From Spongisporangium articulatum (GTDB lineage: Bacteria; Actinomycetota; Actinomycetes; Actinomycetales; Kineosporiaceae), in NCBI RefSeq assembly GCF_044465595.1, contig NZ_JBITLV010000003.1:496001-560000 (forward strand): a stretch of 64,000 nt of DNA, in the 5' to 3' direction. The position numbers and the translations under genes are program-made. The first letter of the stretch is position 1; each line of letters starts with the position of its first letter. Below, one piece after another: positions 25,520 to 33,643 of the stretch. The notes under the pieces were generated by a model. That model was not told the DNA's origin, searched no databases, and saw only the letters and a list, made by a program, of their open reading frames with translations.

Positions 25520-26778
25520 GCTCGGGCCTCCGATTCAACCGGGTCCTGCTGCTGGTGCGGTGCTTCCTCGGGGACGTCGAGCGTGCCGATGGTCGTGTGC
25601 CGCTCGTAGCCGTACAGCTCCCGGCGCACCTCCCGGGTGTCGATCCCGCCCTGGGCCAGGACCTCCAGGCATCCGGCCACCATCTGGTCGGAACCGCAGA
25701 CGTAGATCTCGGGTGGTTCCGCGGAGCCCGAAGCCCGGGCGGCGGCGACCGCCGCGTGCAGCGCCACCTCCGCGACGTGCCCGGTGCGGGCCGTGCTCGT
25801 CAGGTGCGCGGCGCGCGCGACGACGGGGACGACGTCCAGCCAGGAGAGCTGGGCCTCCAGCCGACGCAGGTACGGCAGGTCGTACAGCTCCTGCTCGGTC
25901 CGGGCGCCGACGAAAAGCCCCACCGGCCGGGGCACGTGGCCCGGTCCGGCGTCGTCCTGCTGTCGGGCCAGTTCCTCGACGATGGCTCGTAGCGGCGCCA
26001 GCCCGGTGCCGCCGGCCAGCATCAGCACGGGTCGCGCGGTCTGGCTGCTCGGCACGTGCAGCCCCTCGCCGACGGGGGCGCCGAGCCGCAGGATGTCACC
26101 CTTCCCGGTGCGCGCCACGAGGTTCGGGCTGACCCAGCCGCCGTCGACCGCCCGCACGTGGAACTCCAGGGTGTCGTCGGCGCGGGGCGCGTTGGCCGGG
26201 GAGAAGTACCGCCAGATCCGCGGCGCGGCCGGGGTCTGCACCGAGAGCGACTGTCCGGCTCGGTATTCCACCCGCCGGTCGGGGCGCACGGTGAGCACCG
26301 CGACCCCCGGTCCGCGGGACTCGTGGTCGACCACCTCGGCGTCGTACCAGGCCGGCGCCGTGCCCGACGCCTCGGCCGAGGCCTCCGTCATCACCGAGGC
26401 GATCACCCCGTAGGCGGCGGTCCAGTCGGCGGCCAGTTCCGGCGTCCACTCCTCACCGAGGAAGTGCTCGAGCGTGGCCAGCAGCGCGGCCCCGACCATC
26501 GGGTAGTGATCATCGGTGACGCCGTACTTGCGGTGGTCGCGGGCCAGCTGCTGCAGGTACGGGACGACCGTCTGCACCTGGTGCACGTTGCTGACCACCC
26601 GGACCAGCGCGCCCACCAACCGGTCCCGTTGCGCCGACATCGCGGCCGGGAACATGGGCCGGGTCTGCGGGTAGCGCAGGAACAGGTGGGAGTAGAAGTA
26701 CAGGGGGACCTCGTCACCGTGGCGCGCGACGAGGCCGAAACTGCGCTGCAGCGCGTCCGTGTCGACCACGTCGGTCAA
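25516..26778 (-). CDS. Flavohaemoglobin-type globin/oxidoreductase
   Basis: A fusion of a globin domain (about 1-140) and an FAD/NAD(P) ferredoxin-reductase domain (about 145-395), the layout of nitric oxide dioxygenase. The proximal haem His is probably H82 (LARDHRKYGV), with MFP (F43) at CD1 and Q50 at E7. The flavin motif is RIWRYFSPANAP, and NAD-binding motifs are GGTGLAPLRAI and CGSDQMV. It starts with TTG, overlapping the truncated haemoglobin stop by 4 bp (TTGA). A C-terminal extension of about 25 residues ends in an acidic stretch. It probably converts NO to nitrate; alternative oxidoreductase roles known for type II flavohaemoglobins cannot be excluded. Confidence 0.88.
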   Translation of the reverse strand: MTDVVDTDALQRSFGLVARHGDEVPLYFYSHLFLRYPQTRPMFPAAMSAQRDRLVGALVRVVSNVHQVQTVVPYLQQLARDHRKYGVTDDHYPMVGAALLATLEHFLGEEWTPELAADWTAAYGVIASVMTEASAEASGTAPAWYDAEVVDHESRGPGVAVLTVRPDRRVEYRAGQSLSVQTPAAPRIWRYFSPANAPRADDTLEFHVRAVDGGWVSPNLVARTGKGDILRLGAPVGEGLHVPSSQTARPVLMLAGGTGLAPLRAIVEELARQQDDAGPGHVPRPVGLFVGARTEQELYDLPYLRRLEAQLSWLDVVPVVARAAHLTSTARTGHVAEVALHAAVAAARASGSAEPPEIYVCGSDQMVAGCLEVLAQGGIDTREVRRELYGYERHTTIGTLDVPEEAPHQQQDPVESEARA

Positions 26779-27170
26779 TGCCCTCCGTCGGCCTGCACGA
26801 GTCCCTGGTCGACGATGTCGGGCCGCACGGCCGTGGCCGCGGCTCCGAACGCCGCGATCACCTCGTCACCGACCGCGAACTTCTGCAGCGTGGCGACGAG
26901 ATGGCCCACCACCAGCTCGTAGTCGTCCGGCGGGATGTGCAGCGGCTGGTGCGCGGCGGCCAGCCCCATCCCCTCGTAGGCCTCCGGGCCGCCGAGCAGC
27001 CCGGTGAACAGGCGGACCTGGTGAGCCTTCACGCGGTTCACGTCGACGCCCTCGAAGTAGTGCGCCAGCCGGGGGTCGGCCAGGACCGTGACGTAGAAGT
27101 CGTCGACGGCGGCCCGTACCGCGTCGACGCCGCCGATGGTCTCGTACAGGGTGCTGGTGGGAGAGGTCAC
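26775..27170 (-). CDS. Group I truncated haemoglobin (trHbN-like)
   Basis: A 131-residue 2-on-2 globin. The opening TLYETIGGVDAVRAAVDDFYVTVLADPRLAHYFEGVD and the later AHQPLHIPPDDYELVVGHL (F-helix region with the haem His) match group I. trHbN of mycobacteria is an NO dioxygenase, which fits the coupled flavohaemoglobin downstream. GTG start with AAGGAG nine bases upstream. It is the first gene of a run trHb - flavohaemoglobin - DivIVA-like - FAH - gltX. Confidence 0.9.
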   Translation of the reverse strand: MTSPTSTLYETIGGVDAVRAAVDDFYVTVLADPRLAHYFEGVDVNRVKAHQVRLFTGLLGGPEAYEGMGLAAAHQPLHIPPDDYELVVGHLVATLQKFAVGDEVIAAFGAAATAVRPDIVDQGLVQADGGH

Positions 27171-27615
27171 TTCAGGGCGCTCCTTGCCGTCGGGCGTACC
27201 AGCCCGTTATGACCGGATACGCACGATTCATGGTGCACGTTAGGTTACCCCCAATCCACCCAAGGTCACCATTCCTGATTTTTCCCGCGTGTCGCCTCCG
27301 TCCCGGCGGGTGACCTCCGCCCCGCCGATGAACGGGTTGCGAGCAACTTCGTCCGCGCCTCAGCCCCACGGGTCACACCGCCGCCCGCCCGGGTCGTGGT
27401 GGCAGCTCTGGTGGCAGCATCCGCCCCTGATCACGCAGCGTTCGATGCCACCAGGACTGCCTTCATCGAACCGGAAGGGGCCCGACACGACGCTGACCGG
27501 CCCCGAACTTGACGCAGTCTCGCTCGACGCCGGATGGTCGTCTTCCACCGTCGAAGACGAAGGCCCGACGGGAAGATCCCGCTGCCGTAGAGGGCGGCGC
27601 CGCGCGGAGGAAACG
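27171..27615. other. 445-bp intergenic region between divergent genes
   Basis: Between the truncated haemoglobin gene (minus) and the next plus-strand gene. It holds a less G+C-rich stretch at about 27200-27290, the probable haemoglobin promoter. I saw no convincing NsrR-like site there. It also contains the second-family palindrome at 27400-27462 and, at its right end, GGAGG directly before the next start codon. Open frames in it show no conserved protein sequence. Confidence 0.6.
27400..27462. repeat. Palindromic repeat, second family, copy B
   Basis: TGGCAGCTCTGGTGGCA (27400-27416) and TGCCACCAGGACTGCCT (27446-27462) form inverted arms with three mismatches. The arms match those of the element at 10894-10956, while the central parts differ, so the arms are the conserved part. 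Confidence 0.6.
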
Positions 27616-28422
27616 ATGGACCCGGCAGCAGCTCATGCCGCACGGCTGGCGCCCTACGTCGAGCCGCACCTCGCCAGGCGTCGGGCCGGCACCAAGCACC
27701 CGATCCACGACTTCCTGTTCCAGTACTACTCGTACCGACCGGCCCAGCTGATGCGCTGGCAACCGCCCGGGCAGCTCAGCACGGCCAAGCGCCCGCTGGT
27801 GGAGGCCATCCTCAAGCTGCTGCAGGCGACCATCGACCGCGAGGGCAACTTCGGCTGCTTCGGACTGCACGAATGGGCGATGGTCTACCGGGCCCCGCGG
27901 CCCCGGCACCCGCAGCCCCTCCGCCTGGGCCACGCGGAGACCGACAAGGTGGTCGAAGGGCACCGCGTCACGTGCAGTCACTGGGACGCCGTGCGTTTCT
28001 TCACCGCGCCGGCACGACCGCTCAACAGCCTGGGACCGTCCAGCGACGACCGCCCCGACTTCGAACAGCCGGCCTGCCTGCACGCCACCATGGATCTCTA
28101 CAAGCACGCCTACCGGCTCGCCGACGTCGTCGGCTCCGACCTCGTCGCCGACGCCTTCGAACTCGCGTGGGACGTGCGGATCATGGACATGCGAGCCGCG
28201 CCGTACGACATGAGTGGCATCACCATCGACCCCTACGGGATCGAGTGGACGCCCATCCCGATCGAGACCGCCGAGGGCAAACGCGAATACGCCCGGCTCC
28301 AGCGCGAGTTCGCTCAGCGAGCAGCGCCCGTCCGAGCTCGCCTGGCCGAGGTCCTCGCCGGCGCCCTCGAACCGCTGCGAAGGGGTCAGCGGGAGGGGAC
28401 GTCCTGGGTCAGCAGGCCGTAG
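27616..28422 (+). CDS. Uncharacterised conserved actinobacterial protein (often labelled 3-methyladenine DNA glycosylase)
   Basis: A 268-residue cytosolic protein with the conserved blocks HPIHDFLFQYYSYRPAQLMRWQPG-like, FGCFGLHEWAMVY, PLRLG, CSHWDAVRFFT, QPACLHATMDLYKHAYRL and DIRxxDMRAAPYD. I recognise this family from actinobacteria, where it is commonly annotated as 3-methyladenine DNA glycosylase, but I see no helix-hairpin-helix or known glycosylase motif, so that label is doubtful. The many conserved His/Cys/Asp residues (CFGLHEW, CSHWDA, CLHATMD) suggest a metal site. Start fixed by GGAGG five bases upstream. Its end overlaps the convergent cimA by 37 bp. Confidence 0.75.
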   Translation: MDPAAAHAARLAPYVEPHLARRRAGTKHPIHDFLFQYYSYRPAQLMRWQPPGQLSTAKRPLVEAILKLLQATIDREGNFGCFGLHEWAMVYRAPRPRHPQPLRLGHAETDKVVEGHRVTCSHWDAVRFFTAPARPLNSLGPSSDDRPDFEQPACLHATMDLYKHAYRLADVVGSDLVADAFELAWDVRIMDMRAAPYDMSGITIDPYGIEWTPIPIETAEGKREYARLQREFAQRAAPVRARLAEVLAGALEPLRRGQREGTSWVSRP

Positions 28423-29969
28423 GTGAAGCCGTCGAGCAACGCCTTCCAGGACGCCTCGACGATGTTCGGGCCGACCCCGACGGTCTCCCAGACGCTGTTG
28501 GGGCCGCGGGTCTCGATCAGCACCCGGGTCACCGCATCGGTGCCGATGGACGCATCGATGATCCGGACCTTGAAGTCCGACAGCCGGATCCCGTCCAGCT
28601 CCGGGTACACAGGCAGCAGGGCCGAGCGCAGGGCGTGGTCCAGCGCCGAGACCGGGCCGTTGCCCTCGGCCGTGGCCACGTGCCGCCGTCCGCCCGCGTG
28701 GAGCTTCACGGTCGCCTCCGAGACCGCCTCGCCCGCATCGGTTCTCGCCTCGGTGATGACCCGCCAGCTCTCGACCGAGCAGTACGAGGGCCGGAACCCG
28801 TAGACCTCTTCGTGCAGCAGCAGCACGAAGCTCGCGTCGGCGGCCTCGAAGGTGTAGCCCTCGGCCTCCAGCGCCTTGACCCGGTCGGTGATCCGGCCCA
28901 GCAGCTCCCGGTCCCCCGCCAGATCGAAACCCAGCTCCCGGCCCTTCAACTCGATCGACGCGCGGCCGGCCATGTCGGAGACGAGCATCCGCATGTCGTT
29001 GCCGACCCGCAGCGGGTCGGTGTGGTTGTACAGCTCGGGGTCGACCTTGATCGCGCTCGCGTGCAGCCCGGCCTTGTGCGCGAAGGACGACGCGCCCGTG
29101 TAGGGGCGGCGGTGGTACGGCGTTACGTTGGTGATCTCGTCGACGGCGTGCGCGATGCGGGTGGCCTCCGCGATCCGCCCGGTCGGCAGGACCTGCTGAC
29201 CGCGCTTGATCTCGAGGTTCGCCACGACCGTGACCAGGTCGGCGTTGCCGGTGCGCTCGCCGTACCCGTTCAGCGTGCCCTGCACGTGCGTCGCGCCCGC
29301 GTCGACCGCGGCCAGCGTGTTCGCGACCGCACAGCCGGTGTCGTTGTGGCAGTGGATGCCCACGCGGGCCCCGCTCGCCGAGACCACCGCGTGGACGACG
29401 TCCGCCAGTTCCGCGGGCAGCATGCCGCCGTTGGTGTCGCACAGGGCGACCACCTCGGCCCCGGCCTCGGCGGCCGTGCGCAGCACCTCGACGGCGTAGG
29501 CCGGGTCGGCCCGGTACCCGTCGAAGAAGTGCTCGGCGTCCAGGAAGACGCGCCGTCCGTGCTCGCGCAGGTGCCGCACGGTGTCGGCGACCATCGCCAG
29601 GTTCTCGGCACCCGTCGTCCGCAGCGCCCGCTCGACGTGCCGGATGTCGCTCTTGGCGACCAGCGTGACGACGGGGGCCAGCGAGTCGACGAGGGCCTGG
29701 ACCTGTGCGTCCTCCTCGACCCGAACACCCGCCTTGCGGGTCGCGCCGAACGCGGCCAGCTGGGCGTGCTTGAGCCGCAGGTCGGTGGCGGCGCGGCGGA
29801 AGAACTCGGTGTCCTTCGGAATGGCCCCCGGCCACCCGCCCTCGATGAACCCCACCCCCAGGTCGTCCAGGTGACCCGCGATGACGAGCTTGTCCTGCAC
29901 GGACAGCGAGATGCCCTCCTGCTGGGCCCCGTCGCGCAACGTCGTGTCGTAGACCTGGAAGTCGCTCAT
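28386..29969 (-). CDS. cimA: Citramalate synthase
   Basis: Condenses pyruvate with acetyl-CoA to (R)-citramalate, the threonine-independent entry to isoleucine. The 527-residue protein shows the DRE-TIM signature VYDTTLRDGAQQEGISL (GXGQ-family arginine), FIEGGWPG, GIHCHNDTGCAVANTLAAVDAGATHVQGTLNGYGERTGNADL, and a C-terminal LeuA-like allosteric domain. FIEGGWPG and the length separate it from LeuA. It follows an Ile-rich leader peptide and attenuator. The stop overlaps the convergent gene by 37 bp. Confidence 0.93.
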   Translation of the reverse strand: MSDFQVYDTTLRDGAQQEGISLSVQDKLVIAGHLDDLGVGFIEGGWPGAIPKDTEFFRRAATDLRLKHAQLAAFGATRKAGVRVEEDAQVQALVDSLAPVVTLVAKSDIRHVERALRTTGAENLAMVADTVRHLREHGRRVFLDAEHFFDGYRADPAYAVEVLRTAAEAGAEVVALCDTNGGMLPAELADVVHAVVSASGARVGIHCHNDTGCAVANTLAAVDAGATHVQGTLNGYGERTGNADLVTVVANLEIKRGQQVLPTGRIAEATRIAHAVDEITNVTPYHRRPYTGASSFAHKAGLHASAIKVDPELYNHTDPLRVGNDMRMLVSDMAGRASIELKGRELGFDLAGDRELLGRITDRVKALEAEGYTFEAADASFVLLLHEEVYGFRPSYCSVESWRVITEARTDAGEAVSEATVKLHAGGRRHVATAEGNGPVSALDHALRSALLPVYPELDGIRLSDFKVRIIDASIGTDAVTRVLIETRGPNSVWETVGVGPNIVEASWKALLDGFTYGLLTQDVPSR

Positions 29970-30009
29970 GGTTCGCTCATTTCGGGTGGGTTCAGGCACC
30001 GCCGACACG

Positions 30010-30040
30010 AAAAAGACCCCTCGCTGAGAACGAGAGGTCT
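30010..30040 (-). terminator. Attenuator-type intrinsic terminator in the cimA leader
   Basis: On the minus strand AGACCTCTCG and CGAGGGGTCT pair over 10 bp with one wobble around a 7-nt loop, followed directly by a run of U (30014-30010). This is the only U-tract terminator of this strength besides the ilvB one. It lies 41 bp before the cimA ATG and downstream of the leader peptide stop. Confidence 0.85.
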
Positions 30041-30079
30041 GCGCGTCGACGGTGCCCGGGGATTCGACCGAGAGTGGTC

Positions 30080-30127
30080 TCAGGCTGTGCCGACGCGCCT
30101 GCTGATAATGATCTCAGCGGTGCACAT
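30080..30127 (-). CDS. Isoleucine-rich leader peptide for cimA
   Basis: A 15-codon frame encodes MCTAEIIISRRVGTA then TGA. Three consecutive Ile codons (ATC ATT ATC) precede Val, the expected design for ribosome-mediated attenuation sensing charged tRNA-Ile. The codons after the Ile run (positions 30091-30098) are perfectly complementary to GCGCGTCG at 30041-30048, just before the terminator stem. The stretch after the stop (30068-30078) is complementary over 11 nt to 30141-30151 upstream of the ATG. No strong Shine-Dalgarno is seen, so the transcript may be nearly leaderless. Confidence 0.75.
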   Translation of the reverse strand: MCTAEIIISRRVGTA

Positions 30128-30133
30128 CGTCAG

Positions 30134-30150
30134 CGAGAGTACCACTCTCG
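30134..30150. promoter_or_regulatory. Short palindrome just upstream of the cimA leader peptide
   Basis: CGAGAGT-ACC-ACTCTCG is a perfect 7-3-7 inverted repeat ending 7 bp before the leader ATG. It may be an operator overlapping the transcription start. If transcribed, its right half pairs with the segment after the leader stop codon (30068-30078), so it could instead belong to the attenuator folding. Confidence 0.5.
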
Positions 30151-30164
30151 GCCGTCCTACCTGC

Positions 30165-31244
30165 TCAGGCGAGTGTCCGCATCCACCCGTACGGGTCGGC
30201 CGCCCGCCCGAACTGGATGTCCACCAACGTGTCCCGGATCCTGGACGTGATCTCACCGGCCGGCGCGCTCGAGTCGCCGACCGACCCGCCGTCCCAGCTG
30301 AGCTGCCCGACCGGGGTGACGACGGCCGCCGTCCCGCAGGCGAAGACCTCGGTGATCGTCCCGTCGGCCACGCCGTCGCGCCACTCGTCGATCGTGACCC
30401 GGCGCTCCTCGACGTCCAGCCCGAGCTCCTTGCCGAGCGTGAGGATCGACGAGCGGGTGACCCCCTCGAGGATCGACCCGTTCAGCTCGGGGGTGATGAG
30501 CTTCCCGTCGCGGTGCACGAGGAAGATGTTCATCCCGCCGAGCTCCTCGATGTACTTCGACTCGGCCGCGTCGAGGAAGCAGACCTGCTCGCAGCCGTGC
30601 TCGGCCGCCTCGGTCATGGCCGCCAGGGAGGCCGCGTAGTTGCCGCCGCACTTGGCCGCGCCGGTCCCGCCGGGCGCGGCCCGGGTGTACTCGGACGACA
30701 GCCAGATCGAGACCGGCTTGGCGCCGCCCTTGAAGTAGGCCGCGGCGGGCGAGGCGATGACCATGAAGGTGACCTCGGCGGCGGGCCGCACCCCGAGGAA
30801 GACCTCGGAGGCGAACATGAACGGCCGCAGGTACAGCGACGCCTCGGGCCGGTCGTCGACCCACGCCCGGTCGGTCTTCACCAGCGCCTCGACCGCAGCC
30901 ACGAAGTCCTCGACCGGCAGTTCGGGCAGGGCCAGCCGGCGGGCCGAGCGGACCAGCCGCTCGCCGTTGGCCTCGGGCCGGAACGCCCGGATCGTGCCGT
31001 CGGCGTGCTTGTACGCCTTGAGCCCCTCGAAGATCTCCTGCGCGTAGTGCAGGACGGCGGAGGCCGGGTCGAGCTGCAGCGGGCCGTAGGGGATGACGCC
31101 GGCGTCGTGCCAGCCCGCGTCGGCCGTCCACGTGGCCTTGAACATGTGGTCGGTGAAGTGCTTGCCGAAACCGGGGGCGGCCAGGACGGCGTCGCGCGCC
31201 TCGGGCGTGGCCGGGTTGGGGTTGGGGGTGTAGCTGATCTCCAT
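30165..31244 (-). CDS. ilvE: Branched-chain amino acid aminotransferase
   Basis: Final step of Ile, Val and Leu synthesis, PLP fold type IV, 359 aa. The Schiff-base lysine is in GAAKCGGNYAASL, and the cofactor phosphate loop region includes ELGGMNIFLV and LNGSILEGVTRSSIL. The ATG at 31242-31244 (MEISYTPNPN) matches the conserved N-terminus. It lies between leuB and the cimA leader, all on the minus strand. Confidence 0.97.
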   Translation of the reverse strand: MEISYTPNPNPATPEARDAVLAAPGFGKHFTDHMFKATWTADAGWHDAGVIPYGPLQLDPASAVLHYAQEIFEGLKAYKHADGTIRAFRPEANGERLVRSARRLALPELPVEDFVAAVEALVKTDRAWVDDRPEASLYLRPFMFASEVFLGVRPAAEVTFMVIASPAAAYFKGGAKPVSIWLSSEYTRAAPGGTGAAKCGGNYAASLAAMTEAAEHGCEQVCFLDAAESKYIEELGGMNIFLVHRDGKLITPELNGSILEGVTRSSILTLGKELGLDVEERRVTIDEWRDGVADGTITEVFACGTAAVVTPVGQLSWDGGSVGDSSAPAGEITSRIRDTLVDIQFGRAADPYGWMRTLA

Positions 31245-31358
31245 CGCGGATGCTCCCTCGCGTCTCCGGCGCGCTGCGCGGGCTCGCCGGGTCAAGTCTA
31301 AATCGGACCGTACCAGCGGAGACGCGCTCCCCGGGCCCCGCCCCGGGAGGGGTGGAGG

Positions 31359-32432
31359 CTAGCCGGTGATGCGCGCGGCGATCGCGTCGCCGATCTCCGC
31401 CGTCGAGCGGGGGCGGCCGTCGGCGCCCTGGCGTTCGGCCAGGTCGGCGGCGACGGCCTGCTCTACTCGGGCGGCGGCCTTGTCGAGGCCGACGTGCTCC
31501 AGGAGCATCGCGACGGAGAGGATGGTCGCCGTCGGGTCGGCCTTCTGCTGGCCCGCGATGTCGGGCGCGGAGCCGTGCACCGGCTCGAACATGCTGGGCG
31601 CGGTGCGGTCGGGGTTCACGTTGCCGCTCGCGGCCAGGCCGATGCCCCCGGCGATGGCGGCCGCCAGGTCGGTGACGATGTCGCCGAACAGGTTGTCGGT
31701 GACGATCACGTCGAACCGGGCCGGGTCGGTGACCATGAAGATGGTCGCGGCGTCGACGTGCAGGTAGTCGGTCGTGACGTCGGGGAACTCCGCGTTCACG
31801 GCCTCGACGGTGCGGCGCCACAGGTGGCCCGCGTTGCTGAGCACGTTGTGCTTGTGCACCAGGGTGAGCTTCTTGCGCGGGCGGGCCGCGGCGCGGGTGA
31901 ACGCGTCGCGCACGACACGCTCGACCCCGAACGCGGTGTTGATGCTGACCTCGGTCGCGATCTCGTGCGGGGTGCCCACCCGGATCGCCCCACCGTTGCC
32001 GACGTAGGGGCCCTCGGTGCCCTCGCGGACGACGACGAAGTCGAGCTCCTTGCCCTCCAGCACGTGCGGCGCCAGCGGGGTGGCGACACCCGGGTACAGG
32101 CGGGCCGGGCGCAGGTTGACGTAGTGGTCGAGCTCGAAGCGCAGCTTCAGCAGCAGGCCCCGCTCCAGGACTCCGCTCGGGACGCCGGGATCGCCGACCG
32201 CGCCGAGCAGGATCACGTCGTGCTGCCGGATCGCGGCCAGCTCCGACTCCGGGAGCGTCTCGCCGGTGGCGTGCCACCGGTTGGCACCGAGGTCGAACTC
32301 GGTGGTCTCGACGGTCGTGCCCTCACCGGCGACCGCCGCGTGCAGGACCTTCAGGCCCTCCGCGACGACCTCGGGGCCGATGCCGTCACCCGCGATGACG
32401 GCGATCTTCAGAGCGGCGGGAGCGTCGACCAT
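31359..32432 (-). CDS. leuB: 3-isopropylmalate dehydrogenase
   Basis: Oxidative decarboxylation of 3-isopropylmalate (and of 3-methylmalate in the citramalate route). The 357-residue protein begins ALKIAVIAGDGIGPEVVAEG; the metal/substrate region is TDNLFGDIVTDLAAAIAGGIGLAASGN, and the NAD-binding segment is EPVHGSAPDIAGQ. The start at 32432 gives the conserved N-terminus; the frame is open further upstream through a palindrome and a possible operator. It follows ilvC. Confidence 0.96.
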   Translation of the reverse strand: MVDAPAALKIAVIAGDGIGPEVVAEGLKVLHAAVAGEGTTVETTEFDLGANRWHATGETLPESELAAIRQHDVILLGAVGDPGVPSGVLERGLLLKLRFELDHYVNLRPARLYPGVATPLAPHVLEGKELDFVVVREGTEGPYVGNGGAIRVGTPHEIATEVSINTAFGVERVVRDAFTRAAARPRKKLTLVHKHNVLSNAGHLWRRTVEAVNAEFPDVTTDYLHVDAATIFMVTDPARFDVIVTDNLFGDIVTDLAAAIAGGIGLAASGNVNPDRTAPSMFEPVHGSAPDIAGQQKADPTATILSVAMLLEHVGLDKAAARVEQAVAADLAERQGADGRPRSTAEIGDAIAARITG

Positions 32433-32472
32433 GCCGTCGACAATAGCGCGACCATCCGCATGATGGGCTACA

Positions 32473-32491
32473 TATCTCACCATGCGAGACG
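32473..32491. promoter_or_regulatory. Degenerate IclR/NdgR-type operator upstream of leuB
   Basis: Read on the minus strand the site is CGTCTCG-CATGG-TGAGATA, matching the leuC and ilvB sites at 12 of 14 arm positions with identical 5-nt spacing. It lies 41 bp before the leuB ATG, between leuB and the palindrome downstream of ilvC, which suggests leuB has its own promoter. Confidence 0.5.
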
Positions 32492-32495
32492 CATC

Positions 32496-32552
32496 GGTTG
32501 TGATCAAGGAATTCCCTGCTGCGGGTCGGCAGAGAATTCCTTGATCACGACC
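32496..32552. repeat. TGATCA-bounded palindrome, copy 3
   Basis: Arms at 32496-32520 and 32528-32552 share the core GTGATCAAGGAATTC and pair with two mismatches around a 7-nt loop. It lies between ilvC and leuB, which are co-directional, and so may terminate or process the ilvBNC transcript. Confidence 0.8.
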
Positions 32553-32559
32553 ACGAGGA

Positions 32560-33591
32560 CTAGCGCTGGGCGCTGCCCTCGACGTAGTCGCTGTCGTCGG
32601 ACTTGACCCAGCTCATCAGCTTGCGCAGCTCGCGGCCGGTGGCCTCGATCGGGTGCTGCTCGCCCTTGGCGCGCAGGGCCTTGAACTCCGGCGCGCCGGC
32701 GTCCTGGTCGTCGATGAACCGCTTGGCGAAGGCGCCCGACTGGATGTCGGCCAGCACGCCCTTCATGTTCTCCTTCACGTGCGGGTCGATGACCCGCGGG
32801 CCCGACACGTAGTCGCCGTACTCGGCGGTGTCGGAGACGCTCCAGCGCTGCTTGGCGATGCCACCCTCGTACATCAGGTCGACGATCAGCTTCAGCTCGT
32901 GCAGGCACTCGAAGTACGCGACCTCGGGCTGGTAGCCGGCCTCGATCAGCGTCTCGAACCCGTACTGGACCAGCTGCGACGCCCCGCCGCAGAGCACGGC
33001 CTGCTCGCCGAAGAGGTCGGTCTCGCACTCCTCGGTGAACGTGGTCTTGATGCCGCCGGCCCGCAGGCCGCCGATGCCCTTGGCGTACGAGAGCGCGTTC
33101 GACCAGGCGTTGCCGGTCGCGTCCTTCTCGACGGCGACGAGCACCGGGACGCCGCGCCCGGCCTCGAACTCGCGGCGCACCAGGTGTCCGGGACCCTTCG
33201 GCGCGACCATGCACACGTCGACGCCCTCGGGCGGGGTGATGTAGTTGAACCGGATGTTGAAGCCGTGCCCGAAGAACAGCGCGTCGCCCTCGGCGATGTT
33301 CGGCGCGATGGCCTCCTCGTACACGTGCCGCTGCACGTGGTCGGGCGTGAGCAGCATGATCACGTCCGCCTCCTCGACCGCCTGGGCCGGGGTGACGACG
33401 CGCAGGCCCTCGGCCTCCGCCTTCGCCCGGCTCTTGCTGGCGTCGGGCAGACCGACCCGGACGTCGACGCCGGAGTCGCGCAGCGAGAGCGAGTGGGCGT
33501 GGCCCTGGCTCCCGTAGCCGATCACCGCGACCTGGCGGTTCTGGATCACCGAGAGGTCGGCGTCGTCGTCGTAGTACATCTCTGCTGCCAC
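32560..33591 (-). CDS. ilvC: Ketol-acid reductoisomerase
   Basis: Second common step of valine and isoleucine synthesis. Class I enzyme, 343 aa. The NAD(P)H loop is VIGYGSQGHAHSLSLRDSG, and the catalytic acidic residues are in the knotted helical domain (DLFGEQAVLCGG; EVAYFECLHELKLIVDLMYEGG). The GTG at 33591 gives VAAEMYYDDDADLSVIQ, close to the usual MAEMFYDDDADL start; an ATG four codons later (33579) is possible. It is 52 bp downstream of ilvN. Confidence 0.97.
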   Translation of the reverse strand: MAAEMYYDDDADLSVIQNRQVAVIGYGSQGHAHSLSLRDSGVDVRVGLPDASKSRAKAEAEGLRVVTPAQAVEEADVIMLLTPDHVQRHVYEEAIAPNIAEGDALFFGHGFNIRFNYITPPEGVDVCMVAPKGPGHLVRREFEAGRGVPVLVAVEKDATGNAWSNALSYAKGIGGLRAGGIKTTFTEECETDLFGEQAVLCGGASQLVQYGFETLIEAGYQPEVAYFECLHELKLIVDLMYEGGIAKQRWSVSDTAEYGDYVSGPRVIDPHVKENMKGVLADIQSGAFAKRFIDDQDAGAPEFKALRAKGEQHPIEATGRELRKLMSWVKSDDSDYVEGSAQR

Positions 33592-33643
33592 AGTGCTCTT
33601 GTCTCCTTCAGATGGTGCGGGGGTTGGGGGAACTCGGGGAAGG

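Noticed and set aside
27171..27300. NsrR or NorR binding site upstream of the truncated haemoglobin
   Set aside because: Only a weak GCAC/GTGC imperfect repeat is present; no match to a known NO-responsive operator could be supported by eye.
27873..31301. A long plus-strand open frame opposite cimA, its leader and ilvE
   Set aside because: Same reasoning: conserved enzymes on the minus strand explain the sequence, and the antisense translation has no recognisable domain.
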